Below, one piece after another: positions 52,954-64,000 of a DNA stretch of 64,000 nt. Made by a program: the position numbers and the translations under genes. Position 1 is the stretch's first letter. Each line of letters begins with the position of its first letter. Under the pieces are notes generated by a model. That model saw nothing but the letters and a program-made list of their open reading frames with translations. It was not told the DNA's origin and searched no databases. The stretch comes from Glebionis coronaria (Eukaryota > Streptophyta > Magnoliopsida > Asterales > Asteraceae): assembly GCA_025667525.1 (NCBI GenBank), contig CM046878.1, positions 388,496,974 to 388,560,973 of the forward strand, given 5' to 3'.

Positions 52954-55900
52954 TGAAAGTATTAAATACGACGATTTAGGAAAACCGTGTACTAATGACC
53001 CAATGAAGTTCGTTTCCCAAGGAGGTATATGTGTGTGAATAATTCGTAACAAGATTTGAGATTAATATTTGAAAGAAGGGGATGAGAAAATAGAATGACG
53101 AAGACGTGAAATTAATTACTACGACGACTAAACGTAAAATCGTAAAAGAGCTAAAATAAAAATTAATTTTAAAAATTCCCAAAAAATTACCAAAAATCAA
53201 ATTAATTAAATTAAGAGTTTACAAATGATCAAAACTTTTTCAAACCTTTTAATTAATTAAATATTAATTTTTAAATGCAAATTAAAGTCCTAAAAATCAA
53301 ATTAATTATCAAAAAGCCCAAATAAAGATTTTTCAATTGGTAAACCTCTCAAATGACCTAAAAAGATTAAAAACTATTTTTATATATTTTAAAACTAATT
53401 AAAACTATTTAAAATGATTTAAAAAATTCTTAAATTTAAAATAATTATAAAAATTAATCTAATGATGATAAAATTAATCTAAGAGTTTCAAAAATCGTAT
53501 TTTAATGTAATAAACCTAAGAAAAATATAAAAAATGCAAAAATGTGAAATTTGAAATTTAATAATAAAATAATATTAAAAATCCAAAAATTATAAATAAT
53601 GCTAAAAACTTGCAAACTAGTTTATTTTAACCTAAATAATCAGAAGATGAAAGTGAATTTACCAAATTACCCCTAATGGGCCCCCAAATGGGATAAAACC
53701 AAAAAACAGTCAACCATAATGGGCTTTTGGGCCCAAAAAGTCAAACTAAGCCCAAATGACCTGAAAAAGCCCTATCAGACTCAAAATTTAATTCTAAGAA
53801 CAAAAGTCTGAAGCTAATGCCATAAGCTCTACTTAAACACACAACCTTATTTTGAGATGCCTAAGAGATCTGTAAAAAGAAATATGGAAAAGCACACTCA
53901 ATAAGCCAGAAATAAGCAAAGAACAATTTCACTAAAAGACAAAATAGTCTGGTTAGAGTTCTAGGCTGTTTCAGAAGCTCTAGTTTGTTGCAAAAGCTCA
54001 CAAATAGCTTAACTAAGAATAATCAATCAAGAAAATCACAAAAAGCCAAGTAGAATAAGCTGTGTGAACCAATAAGCTGGCTGAAAAAGCCAAATAAGCT
54101 AGTTTTATAGCAAAAGCTTAACCAAAAGACTTGTAACCTTCCAGACTTGTTATTAAGCTGAGAAAAATGACACCTATTACAAAAGCCAAGTTGTTGCATG
54201 TACCAATAAGCAGTTCTCAAAAATATGCTAAATTGTGCTTATTTGACCAAAAGTCAAAGTACTCCAAAGTTCACCAAATGATCAGGGATGGTATATAGGC
54301 TTGTTATAAGCAACTTTTGTGAAGAACTAAAGGAGGAGCCCTTGTGAATCAAGAGGCCAGTTGACCAATTGATGACAGATTTTGGTAAAAAGGGCTTAAT
54401 AAGCCAGATAGCTTATAAGACAGCAACAAAGCACACCAAATAGCCAAATCTACTCATAAGCAACACATAAACAAGATCCAAGCAACAAAACAACAAGGCA
54501 TACACTAGAATCACAAATGCAAGCACAAAAATGAGGTGGTCACTTTGCTGATGCAAATGACCACTTCAGCCAACTTTGATAAGCTCTAGCACCTTCAATA
54601 AGCCACCAAATTCAACAAATAGATAATGCACAGATAGCTTATCACCTAAACTCTTCCAAACCTGATTTCAGACCTTAGATCCAACAAACAAAGAAGTTAT
54701 TGGATCTGATGTGATTGACCAATTTCAAAACACTTTTTATCAGATTTTTGTAAAACTTGAAATCCCTTTTCTAAACTTTCAGAAACTTAACCAATGACTA
54801 AAACTTGTGTAATATGACTTGTTTAGACCTCACAAACCCTAATAACCAAAGGCACAACGCCACAAGGCCTTATGATGCCAAAATCCCAAACAGCCCTTTA
54901 ATAAGCCCTTTTCAAACAAACTTCTTATTTTTACAAGTAACCTACTAATTTTATAGATCAAATTGCTAAACTAGGTGACAACGAACAGATACCAACCATA
55001 AAACACAAAGCACAAACACAAAATCACCAAATCACATAGCAAAACATAAATCAGACAAAATCATGTGATTTTTTAGAGGAATCTTAACAAGATAAACCTA
55101 TCCTTCACAACATCCTAGGAGGATCAGCAATGCTCCTTGGACCTTGTTCAACAACTAGAACAAGACCAAGGTACTTCAACAAAGGAGATGATGACTGCCT
55201 TGGTTGATGTTTCAAAGTAGAAACTCAAGGACTTGATTTCTTCAACACAAGCAACAAACAACCCAACCAAAGGCTCAAACCCCTTCACAAGCTTGGTGTA
55301 AACAAGCTTGTAAGAGCTTATGGCTTTTGGTTAAGGATTAGTACAAGTAAAATATCAAAAACAGATGACTGATTTCAAGTTATTTTCAAACTTGAAAACC
55401 TTACCAAACATAAACGTCCTTAAACCACAAGAGTTAAGCACACTTATAACATCAAATGGAACTCAGAATTACCCTTAAACAACACCAACTTTTAAAAACA
55501 TAAAAAGGAATTACAATTTTCTCAAAATACCAACTTTTATAAAATTTAAAAAGGAATTACAATGTTTAAAAGGTAAAACTGGAACAAGGCTCTCTCACAA
55601 GTTGATGAGTCCTTATATAGGCCACAAGGGCTGAGATTACAATGAGAAAACCCTAGCTACGAAGTTCCTGAAATTCCCTTGAATCTTCTAGACGAATTTG
55701 ATATTGAGCTGTCCAAATGCATTGAAATTGTGTATAATGCCGTTCGTTTTTCTCAGTACTCGCTAATTGAAAGTCCTAACAATATCAGGTTTTTAAGTGT
55801 TTTTGGTTGTTAATATTTTTTTGGATATTCTATTTTCTAATTCAAACAATGTCTTGCAAAATTGAAAAATATTATCTACTTATATGTAAAACATCGTGCA

Positions 55901-58797
55901 ATTACCAAGTTTTTATTCAAGTAAATTCAAAATGTAAATTTTAAAACTAAAAGGACTGAAATTGTAAATTATATGAAAAATAAATGCTTAAAATGTAAAT
56001 CTAACAGGTATAAGGACTGAAAATGTCAAAACAGTTAACTATAAGGATAAAAAATGTAAACAATGTAACAAACTAACCAATTTTCAACTAATTCCAAAAC
56101 TTACTAACTGAATTTGAACAAAATTCAAACTTTAAGGACCAGTTTATTGAAAACCCTAAAAACTCTCAAGTTTAGCCAGGCTTAAAAGTGTTCTAATTCA
56201 AGAAGGACTAATTTGCAAATTTAAAAAGTTTTTAAGCCAAAACGGGTTCCAAGAACAAATAAGCTCGTTTGAGCTTATTTCTCAACCAAAATCAGTCAAA
56301 CCAATTGCAAAATGCTTAGAGTTGAAAATAAGCTAGACCTGTAAGAGGAAATTTGCTGAAAATGTCTAATAAGCTAATAAGCACTTCCCAATAAGCACCA
56401 AATAAGCTCTACAAGAATCTAGACATGCACAACTGGATTTTTGTACTGAAATTGATTAATGAGCTTAAAACATGAACGGGAAATCAATTCTCATCAAAAA
56501 TATCCATTAATAAGCTTGGAAATTGAATTAAGCTGAATTTGGCTTGTGTTGACCAAGCGTTGACCAAGTTTTTTTTCAAAAAGCTGAAAATCTCAAAAAT
56601 CAACCACCAACACCTACTAAGTGATATTGTAAAAGAAAATTGACAAGTTTGTGAAAAGAATTAAGAGATATGAAAAAGCTGTTTTCAATTTACAGAAACT
56701 TTCATTTGCTTAAGTGTTCAGAATTATACTTATTTCTACTTACTTAATGAAAACTGTACAAAATGCTTGTAGACAATAAAACTTCATAAATTGACCTACA
56801 AATGAGAACTGGTTTGGTAGAATTTCATCAAGAAACCAACAAATGCCAAGCAAATGAAATTGATAACTTTTTTAGAACAAAACTGACTGAAATAGACACA
56901 AACTTTTTATATTGCCAATTGCCTTTTTGACATTAAACTTGACCTGAAAATGACTTAAAACCTTTTGTAATGACCTATTAACTAGAAATGAACTTTAGTT
57001 TGCCAAAATTCAACACTTGAGAATCAAAAATCATATAATGGCAAACACTCTTTAACTGATCTTTATGAAAATTTGTGAAGACTTTTTGAGTTTAAGTTTG
57101 AGCTGAATGAAAAGCTATAGCAACCTGAATTCAGTGATCAAAAAGTGATGTGTAAAAGCTATATGCAAGCAATGATCACTACTAGAACTCAATTAAGGAA
57201 TTAAGTCTAAAAGTGACTGAATAAGGCTATAAACTAGAACACAAATCAAATCAAAAAGCAGATTAGCTACACTTAAGCTACTAACTAACTAGAATCAGAT
57301 CAAAACCAAGCTAAACAAGTTTTATCATACAATCAACAAGGATTTAAGCTAAGAAATGAATCATGCATTTGACAATTAAGTGGAATAAAAAATCAGAAGC
57401 ATTTGAACCTTGTGAAGAAACCTTTGAGCAGTAGAGGAGTGCTGAACTCTCTAGTCTAGTGCTAACCACCACCTTAGCACTAGATTCACCTATCTACAAT
57501 CAACTAAACAGCTACACATCAACAAGAATCATCAAAATGGCCTAAATTCATCACATATGCTATGACTTGGACTGAAATCAATCAAATAGCTTCAATCTTC
57601 CTTCAAAGTCAGTTATGATCAAGATTTGATCATAACAAACTCAATTCAGCAACAAAAGTATCAATGGAAGCAGTATACGAATAGTAAAGATGATGAGAAG
57701 AATTGGCGGGAAAAGTATAATTTGAATTTTATTAATGGAGATTTGTTACAAAGCTGTTAAAACGGTTACTAACTAACTAACTAACTAATTCAAGAGTGTG
57801 TCAAACTCTTGAGTAGTTTAGCTAAAAAGGATAAATGGTGAAAGGAAAAAGTAAATGTGTGTGTTTTCACACTTACAACTACACAACAAGAAATGAAAAC
57901 TAAGCAGGCTATTTATAGACTTGAGAAGAAGATCAGTTGGGGTTGGTGACGTGTTGGAGCCAATCCCAGCTTTCCACGTGTCATAATTCTGCTGAATTGA
58001 TTTTGTAGGTATGAACTTGAATTGGGGTTTCTTTGTTGAGTTGATTTCATGTTAATTGATCATGACCAATGAATTCGTCTCTAAAAAATAAGCAGGTTTG
58101 ATGTTTATAGCATTCCATGAAATCCACTCTAGCTCTAACCCGTTCCTGGAAATCTTGTTCGTTTTGAAGATGCCACGTGTCAAGCTTTGATTAGTTGAAA
58201 TGGGTGCACACGGATCACACTGTTGTGATTTGTTAATAAATGAAAACGGCGCTAGTGGGTAATTAATGCCATGATGTGGCAATCCATATCTTTCTATTCC
58301 TGGCTTCTCATTGGTTCAGAATATAGCACATGGATCACTCTTGTATAACTTTCCAAAATAAGCAGAAATGACCCTTGAACTTTGGTAGATTGTACTTTTG
58401 AGCTTGTAACTTCATTTCTTTGGCATATTTAGTCCTTCAAACTTCATTCTTGAACAAAATTAGTCTTTTGACTGAGTTGACTTGAGAGTTGACCAAATTT
58501 GACTATGATCTTGACTTTTACAATATTTACACTTTGGTCCTTCAATTTTGGCAGATTTTCAAGATAGGTCCTTGTACTTCAAAGTCTTGTCACTTTTGAT
58601 CTTTCTTTGTCTTTTTCATCAAATTAAGCTTGATTTTTCCTTGTTTGCTTGAAAATGCATCCTTTTACCTACACAAGTGTACACAAACACAAACACAAAC
58701 ATACCACATAATACTGTTTTTACAAGATAAATTGGTATTTTGCTTCATGTTTTAGGGTTATTTGTTGATAAATTGATATGAGTTTTAGCTCATATCA
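52954..58797 (-). mobile_element. 3' LTR of element D, unusually long (about 5.8 kb) or composite
   Basis: The minus-strand start TGATATGAG (58797) abuts a polypurine tract. The best end is ...ACTTTCA at 52954, where A coding resumes. Two promoter-like modules occur: TATAAATAG (minus, 57909-57917) and TATATAAGG (about 55611). The second module and the part to 52954 resemble solo LTR H, so a second LTR may be nested inside. No credible ORF is found; long AT-rich and aataagct-rich stretches fill it. The TSD cannot be checked because the 5' LTR is outside the window. Confidence 0.6.
57909..57917 (-). promoter_or_regulatory. TATA box of the D LTR
   Basis: Minus strand TATAAATAG about 885 bp into the LTR, downstream of a gacacgtgg (G-box-like CACGTG) at about 57975. 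Likely promoter of D. Confidence 0.55.
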
Positions 58798-58815
58798 AAT
58801 CCCCTACACTTGAAC
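58798..58815 (-). promoter_or_regulatory. D polypurine tract
   Basis: Minus strand CAAGTGTAGGGGATT directly before TGATATGAG. It has the Athila/Tat pattern aagtgtrgggg + att + TGAT. Confidence 0.8.
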
Positions 58816-60760
58816 ATTGTCATGTCCTCATGCAATTCTATATATTTTAAAGCACAAAATTACATTCTCCTCATAATTAACCCACCTTGGCCATATGGAA
58901 TGCATCTATACTACGCTAAACTACATGATGCATGATTTTGACTTTAAACAATGAAATGAACAAAATACAATTCTATCTATATCTTTTTTTATTTTTCTTG
59001 AAATAGTTTTGATGGAAATAACTCATAAAGAATTCAATGGCTTTGATTAGGGCTTGGGTACCATGTAAATTTATCACCCTCAAGTTTCACTTTTCCCATA
59101 CCAAGCTTAAAAATGGGATCATTGCATTCACAAGTAAAAAGTGCATCAACTTATTCGTGACAATTAAATGTGGAACCGGTTATTATTTGAGCAAATTGCT
59201 TGTGGGCAAATTTGTCATTTATTCAAGTGTGAAGTATAAGAAGTGCAAAATCAAAAAATAAGGAAGCACGGTTTTAATCCTAAGTAATCCTGTCATCCAT
59301 TACTTGAGAAACCGCTCACAATTAATACAAGTCCGTTTCAAGAATAATAAGTCATTCGCCTTATGTGTAAAATCCTCATGTCATGCTTTCATAAGTAGCT
59401 ACACACTCGCTAAGGAAAGAAAAATAAAACTCACGCAATAATTTACATCCGCCATCTTTTTGAGACTTTGGATCTTCAACCCCGCAACCCGTCAAGGTAA
59501 TATTGGATTGGAGCAATCTATTGAATCCTCGCAACCCGTCAAGGTAATATTGGAACTCAATAGTCACTATAATTAACACCACACTGCCCCTCTTGGGAGT
59601 CTTGTATTATTTTTTTTCTTTTTTTTTTCTTTTTCTAGCCATCATTTTTTTATAAGCCGCTCTTATTTTTCTTTATTCCTCACTAAGAAATTAGAAAAGA
59701 ATAAAAGGAAAAACACCCGCTAAATATTGAGCATGACATAAGTCTAGTACACATAAAACGTTCTAACTTAGAATCTTAAGACGTACTTATATCAACCATG
59801 AATGATTAGACAAAAATGCATAAGAGATTACAAACCGATTAAAACCGTTCTTGATTATTTATTAACATATATACATGCGAAGAAAGAGGTAGAGAAGAGA
59901 AGGGTTTAGCCACAAGTAATTATCATGAAGTTTATCTAGCCATTTTATACTTGCTTCAACTCTTTCATTTCCCATTCTCCACAAATTTAAAATCTCAAAG
60001 AATGAGATTGGTAGATGCTTAGCCTAATAGACCAATGAAGGACTACATGGTTAAGGATACTAGCTAGAGAATGCTAAGATAAGCAAACTCAGGTTGAGTC
60101 AAAATATCCATGGCGGGCCTAATATGTCAAAGAAGTCTAAACTTGTTAAAACCATGTTTTATTTTATTTTTTTTTTCTTTTTATATATTTTGATGAAAGA
60201 TAAAAGAAGAAATATATACAATGCAAATGTGTTATGCAAAATGATTGATGCAAAAATTATGAATGCATATTTTTGGTGGCCAAAGTAGATCAAAAATTTG
60301 AAAAATGTTTGAAAATCAATTGTCCATGTTATCATGAAAGACAATGACAAGTTCCAGGTAAGGTCACTTCGATAGAAGACCCCCCTACACTTAAGCTAAA
60401 CATTGTCCTCAATGTTTAAGAGCATGGAAGTGTAAAGACTTCCCCTACACTTATGACAATGAATAGACTTTGCTTAACCCAAGTTAAGGAAAGGACAACT
60501 ATTAGTGAAATCATGTTTAAGCACAAGGTGTCAATGAAAAATCACTATAGTAACGAAGTGAACCGGATACAAGGGCCTCCTCCATAAGCTCCAAAGCATG
60601 AAATGAGTGAGCAACCCTACAAACAATCATGAAGACAAAAGAAGGTCTCCCCTACACTTATCTCCAAGTCTATAACTTTATTTCTAACCTACAACACTCT
60701 AAACCTAGTTATACGATGCTTGAGTTAATGAGTCTCTAGCTCGACTCGTCCCTCAATGAA
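58816..60760 (-). other. D 3' untranslated region with repeated PPT-like motifs
   Basis: About 1.9 kb after the integrase with no ORF above 76 codons. Minus-strand AAGTGTAGGGG motifs occur near 60376, 60442 and 60648 in addition to the functional one at 58800. A short direct repeat cgcaacccgtcaaggtaatattgga is present at about 59483 and 59529. No env-like ORF is seen. Confidence 0.6.
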
Positions 60761-62170
60761 TCAATTCATGGGGAAAATGGGGATCTCTTGGACCATTTCA
60801 ACGGAAATGTCCTCCCCAAAGTAATGCTTAACACGGTGACCATTCACTTTAAAATTTGGACCATCGGGTTGTGACAACTCAATAGTTCCATATGGAAACA
60901 CTTGAGCAATAGGGAATGGACCGGACCATCTCGACTTAAGCTTGCCCGCAAAAAGTTTCAACCTTGAGTTAAAGAGGAGAACCGGCTCTCCAACTTTAAA
61001 CTCACGATTCTTGATCTTAGCATCATGCAATTTCTTAGTCCTTTCCTTGTAAAGCAAAGAATTTTCATAGGCATTGGCTCTCAATTCATCCATCTCATTA
61101 AGTTGATCTTTCCTATGGGCACCAGCTTGGTTTAAATCAAAGTTAGCCCACTTGAGAGCCCAAGATGCCTTGTGTTCTAACTCAAATGGGAGGTGGCACG
61201 CTTTTCCATAGACAAGCCTATAAGGAGTACAACCAATTGGTGTTTTAAAAGCCGTCCTAAACGCCCACAAAGCATCATCAAGCTTATCCGACCAAGAAGC
61301 TCGATGTTCTCCCACCGTTCTCTCTAAAATTCTCTTTAAACCACGATTTGTGACCTCGGTTTGACCATTTGTTTGAGGGTGATACGCGGTAGAAAGTCTA
61401 TGATTAACTCCATATTTCTTCATAACTCTCGTGAATTGATCATTACAAAAGTGCGTACCACGATCACTTATGATGGCCCGAGGTACACCAAATCTAGCAA
61501 ACAATTGTTTCAAAAACTTCACAACAACTCTAGCATCATTGGTAGGTAAGGCTTTAGCCTCCACCCATTTTGACACATAATCCACCGCCACAAGTATATA
61601 CTTGTTTCCCTTAGAGGATGGAAAAGGTCCCATGAAATCAATGCCCCACACATCAAATATCTCACACTCTTGAATAAAATTTTGTGGCATCTCATCACGT
61701 TGCGTAATTTTTCCTTGTCTTTGACACACATCACAAAATTTCACCATTTCATGGGCATCTTTGTAAATGGAAGGCCAATAGTAACCCGAATCAAAGACTT
61801 TCTTGGCGGTATAGTTGGGCCCAAAATGTCCACCCGTAGGTCCTTTATGACACGCTTCTAAGATCTTAAATGCCTCGGGCCCATCTACACACCGTCTAAT
61901 GATTTGGTCCGCACATTGCCTAAAAAGATAAGGATCATCCCAAAAGTAGTACTTAACTTCCTTAAGAAACTTCTTCTTTTGTTGATAAGTAAGACCCTCA
62001 ATAAGCACATTGCCCACAAGATAGTTTGCGATATCCGCAAACCAAGGAGTGGCATCCTCTTGGGAAGAGATAGACATGAGCTCCTCTAATGGAAAGGATT
62101 CATTGATTTCTTGATGTGGCAAATCTCCTTGAAATGGATGCTCAAGTCTACTCAAGTGATCCGCCGCCAA
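60761..62170 (-). CDS. D integrase with end of RNase H
   Basis: 469 codons, intact. It starts in the RNase H/linker ([12 protein letters not shown]), then [16 protein letters not shown] and [24 protein letters not shown] zinc domain: [20 protein letters not shown] ... [14 protein letters not shown] core: [35 protein letters not shown] and the following Glu region ([20 protein letters not shown]). C-terminal [20 protein letters not shown]. The wording matches Athila-lineage Gypsy integrase. The real frame extends upstream but is cut by a frameshift near 62205. Confidence 0.92.
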   Translation of the reverse strand: MAADHLSRLEHPFQGDLPHQEINESFPLEELMSISSQEDATPWFADIANYLVGNVLIEGLTYQQKKKFLKEVKYYFWDDPYLFRQCADQIIRRCVDGPEAFKILEACHKGPTGGHFGPNYTAKKVFDSGYYWPSIYKDAHEMVKFCDVCQRQGKITQRDEMPQNFIQECEIFDVWGIDFMGPFPSSKGNKYILVAVDYVSKWVEAKALPTNDARVVVKFLKQLFARFGVPRAIISDRGTHFCNDQFTRVMKKYGVNHRLSTAYHPQTNGQTEVTNRGLKRILERTVGEHRASWSDKLDDALWAFRTAFKTPIGCTPYRLVYGKACHLPFELEHKASWALKWANFDLNQAGAHRKDQLNEMDELRANAYENSLLYKERTKKLHDAKIKNREFKVGEPVLLFNSRLKLFAGKLKSRWSGPFPIAQVFPYGTIELSQPDGPNFKVNGHRVKHYFGEDISVEMVQEIPIFPMN

Positions 62171-62199
62171 ATTCTCGGCCCCTTTCTTATCACGAATTT

Positions 62200-64000
62200 C
62201 TATCTTAAAACTTGAAGCAACAAAACCAATCTCAAAAGCCTCGGCTTAGCATCTTGTTTTGTCATAAGATACTTGTGAGCGGAATGATCCGTATACACTA
62301 TGGTTTTGGAGAGCACAAGGTATGGTCTAAACTTCTCCAAATCATATACTATAGCAAGCAATTCTTTTTCCGTGGTAGTGTAATGAAGTTGTGCACCGGT
62401 CATGGTTTTACTCGCATAGTGTATAGGTTGAAAATGTTTATTAACTCGTTGTCCTAAGACGGCCCCCACCGCATAATCATTAGCGTCACACATAAGCTCA
62501 AAAGGTAATTCCCAATTTGGAGAAACCAAAACGGGAGCCTTAGTCAATTTCTCCTTAAGAGTCTCGAAAGAATCCAAACAATCGTGGTTAAAAATGAAAG
62601 GAGCCTCTTTCTCCAAGAGGTGAGTCATCGGTCTAGCTATCTTAGAAAAATCTTGTATAAAGCGCCTATAAAATCCCGCATTACCTAAGAAACTCCTCAC
62701 ACCTTTAACCGAGGTGGGTGGGGGAAGCTTAGCAATCACATCAATTTTAGCTCGATCCACTTCTAATCCCTTGTTGGATATTTTGTGTCCTAAAACAATC
62801 CCCTCTTTCACCATAAAGTGACATTTCTCCCAATTAAGCACTAAACGTGTTTCCTCACAACGTTTAAGCATTCTCTCAAGATTGGTGAGACATGAGGTAA
62901 ATGAATTTCCAAATACGGAAAAATCATCCATAAATACCTCCATAGTTTGCTCTATCATGTCATGGAAAATCGCCATCATGCATCTTTGAAACGTCCCCGG
63001 TGCATTACATAAGCCAAAAGGCACCCTCTTGTAAGCAAATGTACTGGAGGGACAAGTGAATGTGGTCTTTTCTTGATCCTTAAGGTCAATGGGAATTTGG
63101 AAATAACCCGAAAAGCCATCAAGAAAGCAATAATACTCATTTCCCGCTAAGCGTTCAAGCATTTGATCCATAAAAGGTAATGGGAAATGGTCTTTCCTAG
63201 TCGCCTCGTTGAGTTTTCTATAATCAATACAAACTCTCCAACCGGTCACAAGTCTCGTGGGAATAAGCTCATTGTTCTCATTAGGCACCACGGTGATTCC
63301 ACCCTTCTTTGGAACACAATGAACCGGGCTAACCCATGGAGAGTCGGAAATGGGGTAAATCATACCCGCATCTAAGAGTTTAATCACTTCCTTCTTAATA
63401 ACCTCATGGATTTTTGGGTTAACTCTCCTTTGATTTTGAATGGCGGGTTTATAGTCATCCTCCATAAGGATTTTGTGTGTACAAAAATGTGGATCAATTC
63501 CCCTTATGTCAGATATTTTCCATGCTAAGGCTTTCTTGTGTTTCTTAAGGACTTCAATAAGTTGCTCCTTCTCATCCTCTTTCAACTCTTTAGAAATGAT
63601 CACAGGTAATTGGTCTTTGCCCTCTAAGAAAGCATACTCTAAGTAGGATGGAAGGTCCTTAAGTTCAATTGGAGGTGGACTCTCTATGGAAGGTTTTACT
63701 ATGGAAGGTTCCTCAATGATAACTTCTTGTGGAATAGGAGAAGGAATAGGGTCCTCATTGAGCAACTTTTGGATCGAAAGAATATCTTCTTCCCAATTAA
63801 TGGGAGAATCATCATCACCAAGAAAGTTTGACTCAAATTCCTCCAAGAGGAAATCACTCTCTCCAAAAGGTGTTAAAGAGGGAGCAATTAAGGCCACGGT
63901 TTCAACATGGGGCATCTCATCACTAGTACTCTTACAAGCATCATGAAAGTGTTCATCACACACCTCATCTAACACATCAACAATGTTAATAGTCTCACAA
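62200..64000 (-). CDS. D protease-side linker, reverse transcriptase and RNase H
   Basis: Open from the window edge to 62200, so at least 600 codons and incomplete at its 5' end. Acidic/Pro-rich linker ([20 protein letters not shown]), RT ([60 protein letters not shown], the catalytic box [13 protein letters not shown]), RNase H ([56 protein letters not shown]). [13 protein letters not shown] is typical of Athila. A single-base shift near 62205 truncates RNase H and separates it from the integrase frame. Confidence 0.9.
   Translation of the reverse strand, partial: CETINIVDVLDEVCDEHFHDACKSTSDEMPHVETVALIAPSLTPFGESDFLLEEFESNFLGDDDSPINWEEDILSIQKLLNEDPIPSPIPQEVIIEEPSIVKPSIESPPPIELKDLPSYLEYAFLEGKDQLPVIISKELKEDEKEQLIEVLKKHKKALAWKISDIRGIDPHFCTHKILMEDDYKPAIQNQRRVNPKIHEVIKKEVIKLLDAGMIYPISDSPWVSPVHCVPKKGGITVVPNENNELIPTRLVTGWRVCIDYRKLNEATRKDHFPLPFMDQMLERLAGNEYYCFLDGFSGYFQIPIDLKDQEKTTFTCPSSTFAYKRVPFGLCNAPGTFQRCMMAIFHDMIEQTMEVFMDDFSVFGNSFTSCLTNLERMLKRCEETRLVLNWEKCHFMVKEGIVLGHKISNKGLEVDRAKIDVIAKLPPPTSVKGVRSFLGNAGFYRRFIQDFSKIARPMTHLLEKEAPFIFNHDCLDSFETLKEKLTKAPVLVSPNWELPFELMCDANDYAVGAVLGQRVNKHFQPIHYASKTMTGAQLHYTTTEKELLAIVYDLEKFRPYLVLSKTIVYTDHSAHKYLMTKQDAKPRLLRLVLLLQVLR

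Overview
The window is plant nuclear DNA made almost entirely of LTR retrotransposons inserted into one another. The Copia elements have long gag proteins with coiled coils and CHCC-type knuckles plus an extra env-like ORF set. That layout and protein style is familiar from Asteraceae genomes (Tanacetum, Artemisia, Lactuca relatives), so an Asteraceae source is my best inference, not a proof. I see no intact host gene, rRNA, tRNA or CRISPR array.

Left arm (1-8264): AT-rich DNA with small tandem repeats and a long (TA)n tract. A Helitron-type 3' terminus (hairpin plus CTAG, minus strand) sits exactly at the end of that tract. To its right lies a block of exon-like pieces, all on the minus strand and several with intact splice sites. 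One reads as a SYP4/TLG2-type syntaxin and another as the Nup62/Nsp1 coiled-coil domain; the others are unidentified. Unrelated gene pieces on one strand beside a Helitron end suggest gene-fragment capture.

Retrotransposon nest (8265-64000), with elements named by letter here:
A is a decayed Copia element (minus). Its 3' LTR and C-terminal pol lie at 21437-25070 and its pol resumes at 52315-52953.
B is a Copia element (minus, 25071-52314, TSD tttac) inside the reverse transcriptase of A. B carries an env-like extra ORF region.
C is a younger Copia element (minus, 30089-42218, TSD gaatc) inside the env-like ORF of B.
F is a solo LTR (42364-45181, TSD gtttt), also inside B.
D is an Athila/Tat-like Gypsy element (minus, 52954 to beyond 64000) inside A. 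Its pol is almost intact.
E is a Tekay/Del-like Gypsy element (minus, 13907-21431) next to the LTR of A. Its gag contains three intron-like GT-AG segments.
G is the 3' end and LTR of an Athila/Tat-like element (plus, 8265-13906) that truncates E.
H is a solo LTR (9356-12961, TSD gtaac) inside the LTR of G.

Insertion order follows from the nesting: A before B, D and E; B before C and F; E before G; G before H. LTR divergence agrees where two LTRs are present: C differs at 11 of about 390 sites, all transitions, and B at roughly 7-8% by eye. The least damaged coding regions are the integrase ORF of D and the RT/RNase H ORF of C. Nothing indicates host-gene cooperation; the layout is that of a repeat-rich, recombination-poor chromosomal region.
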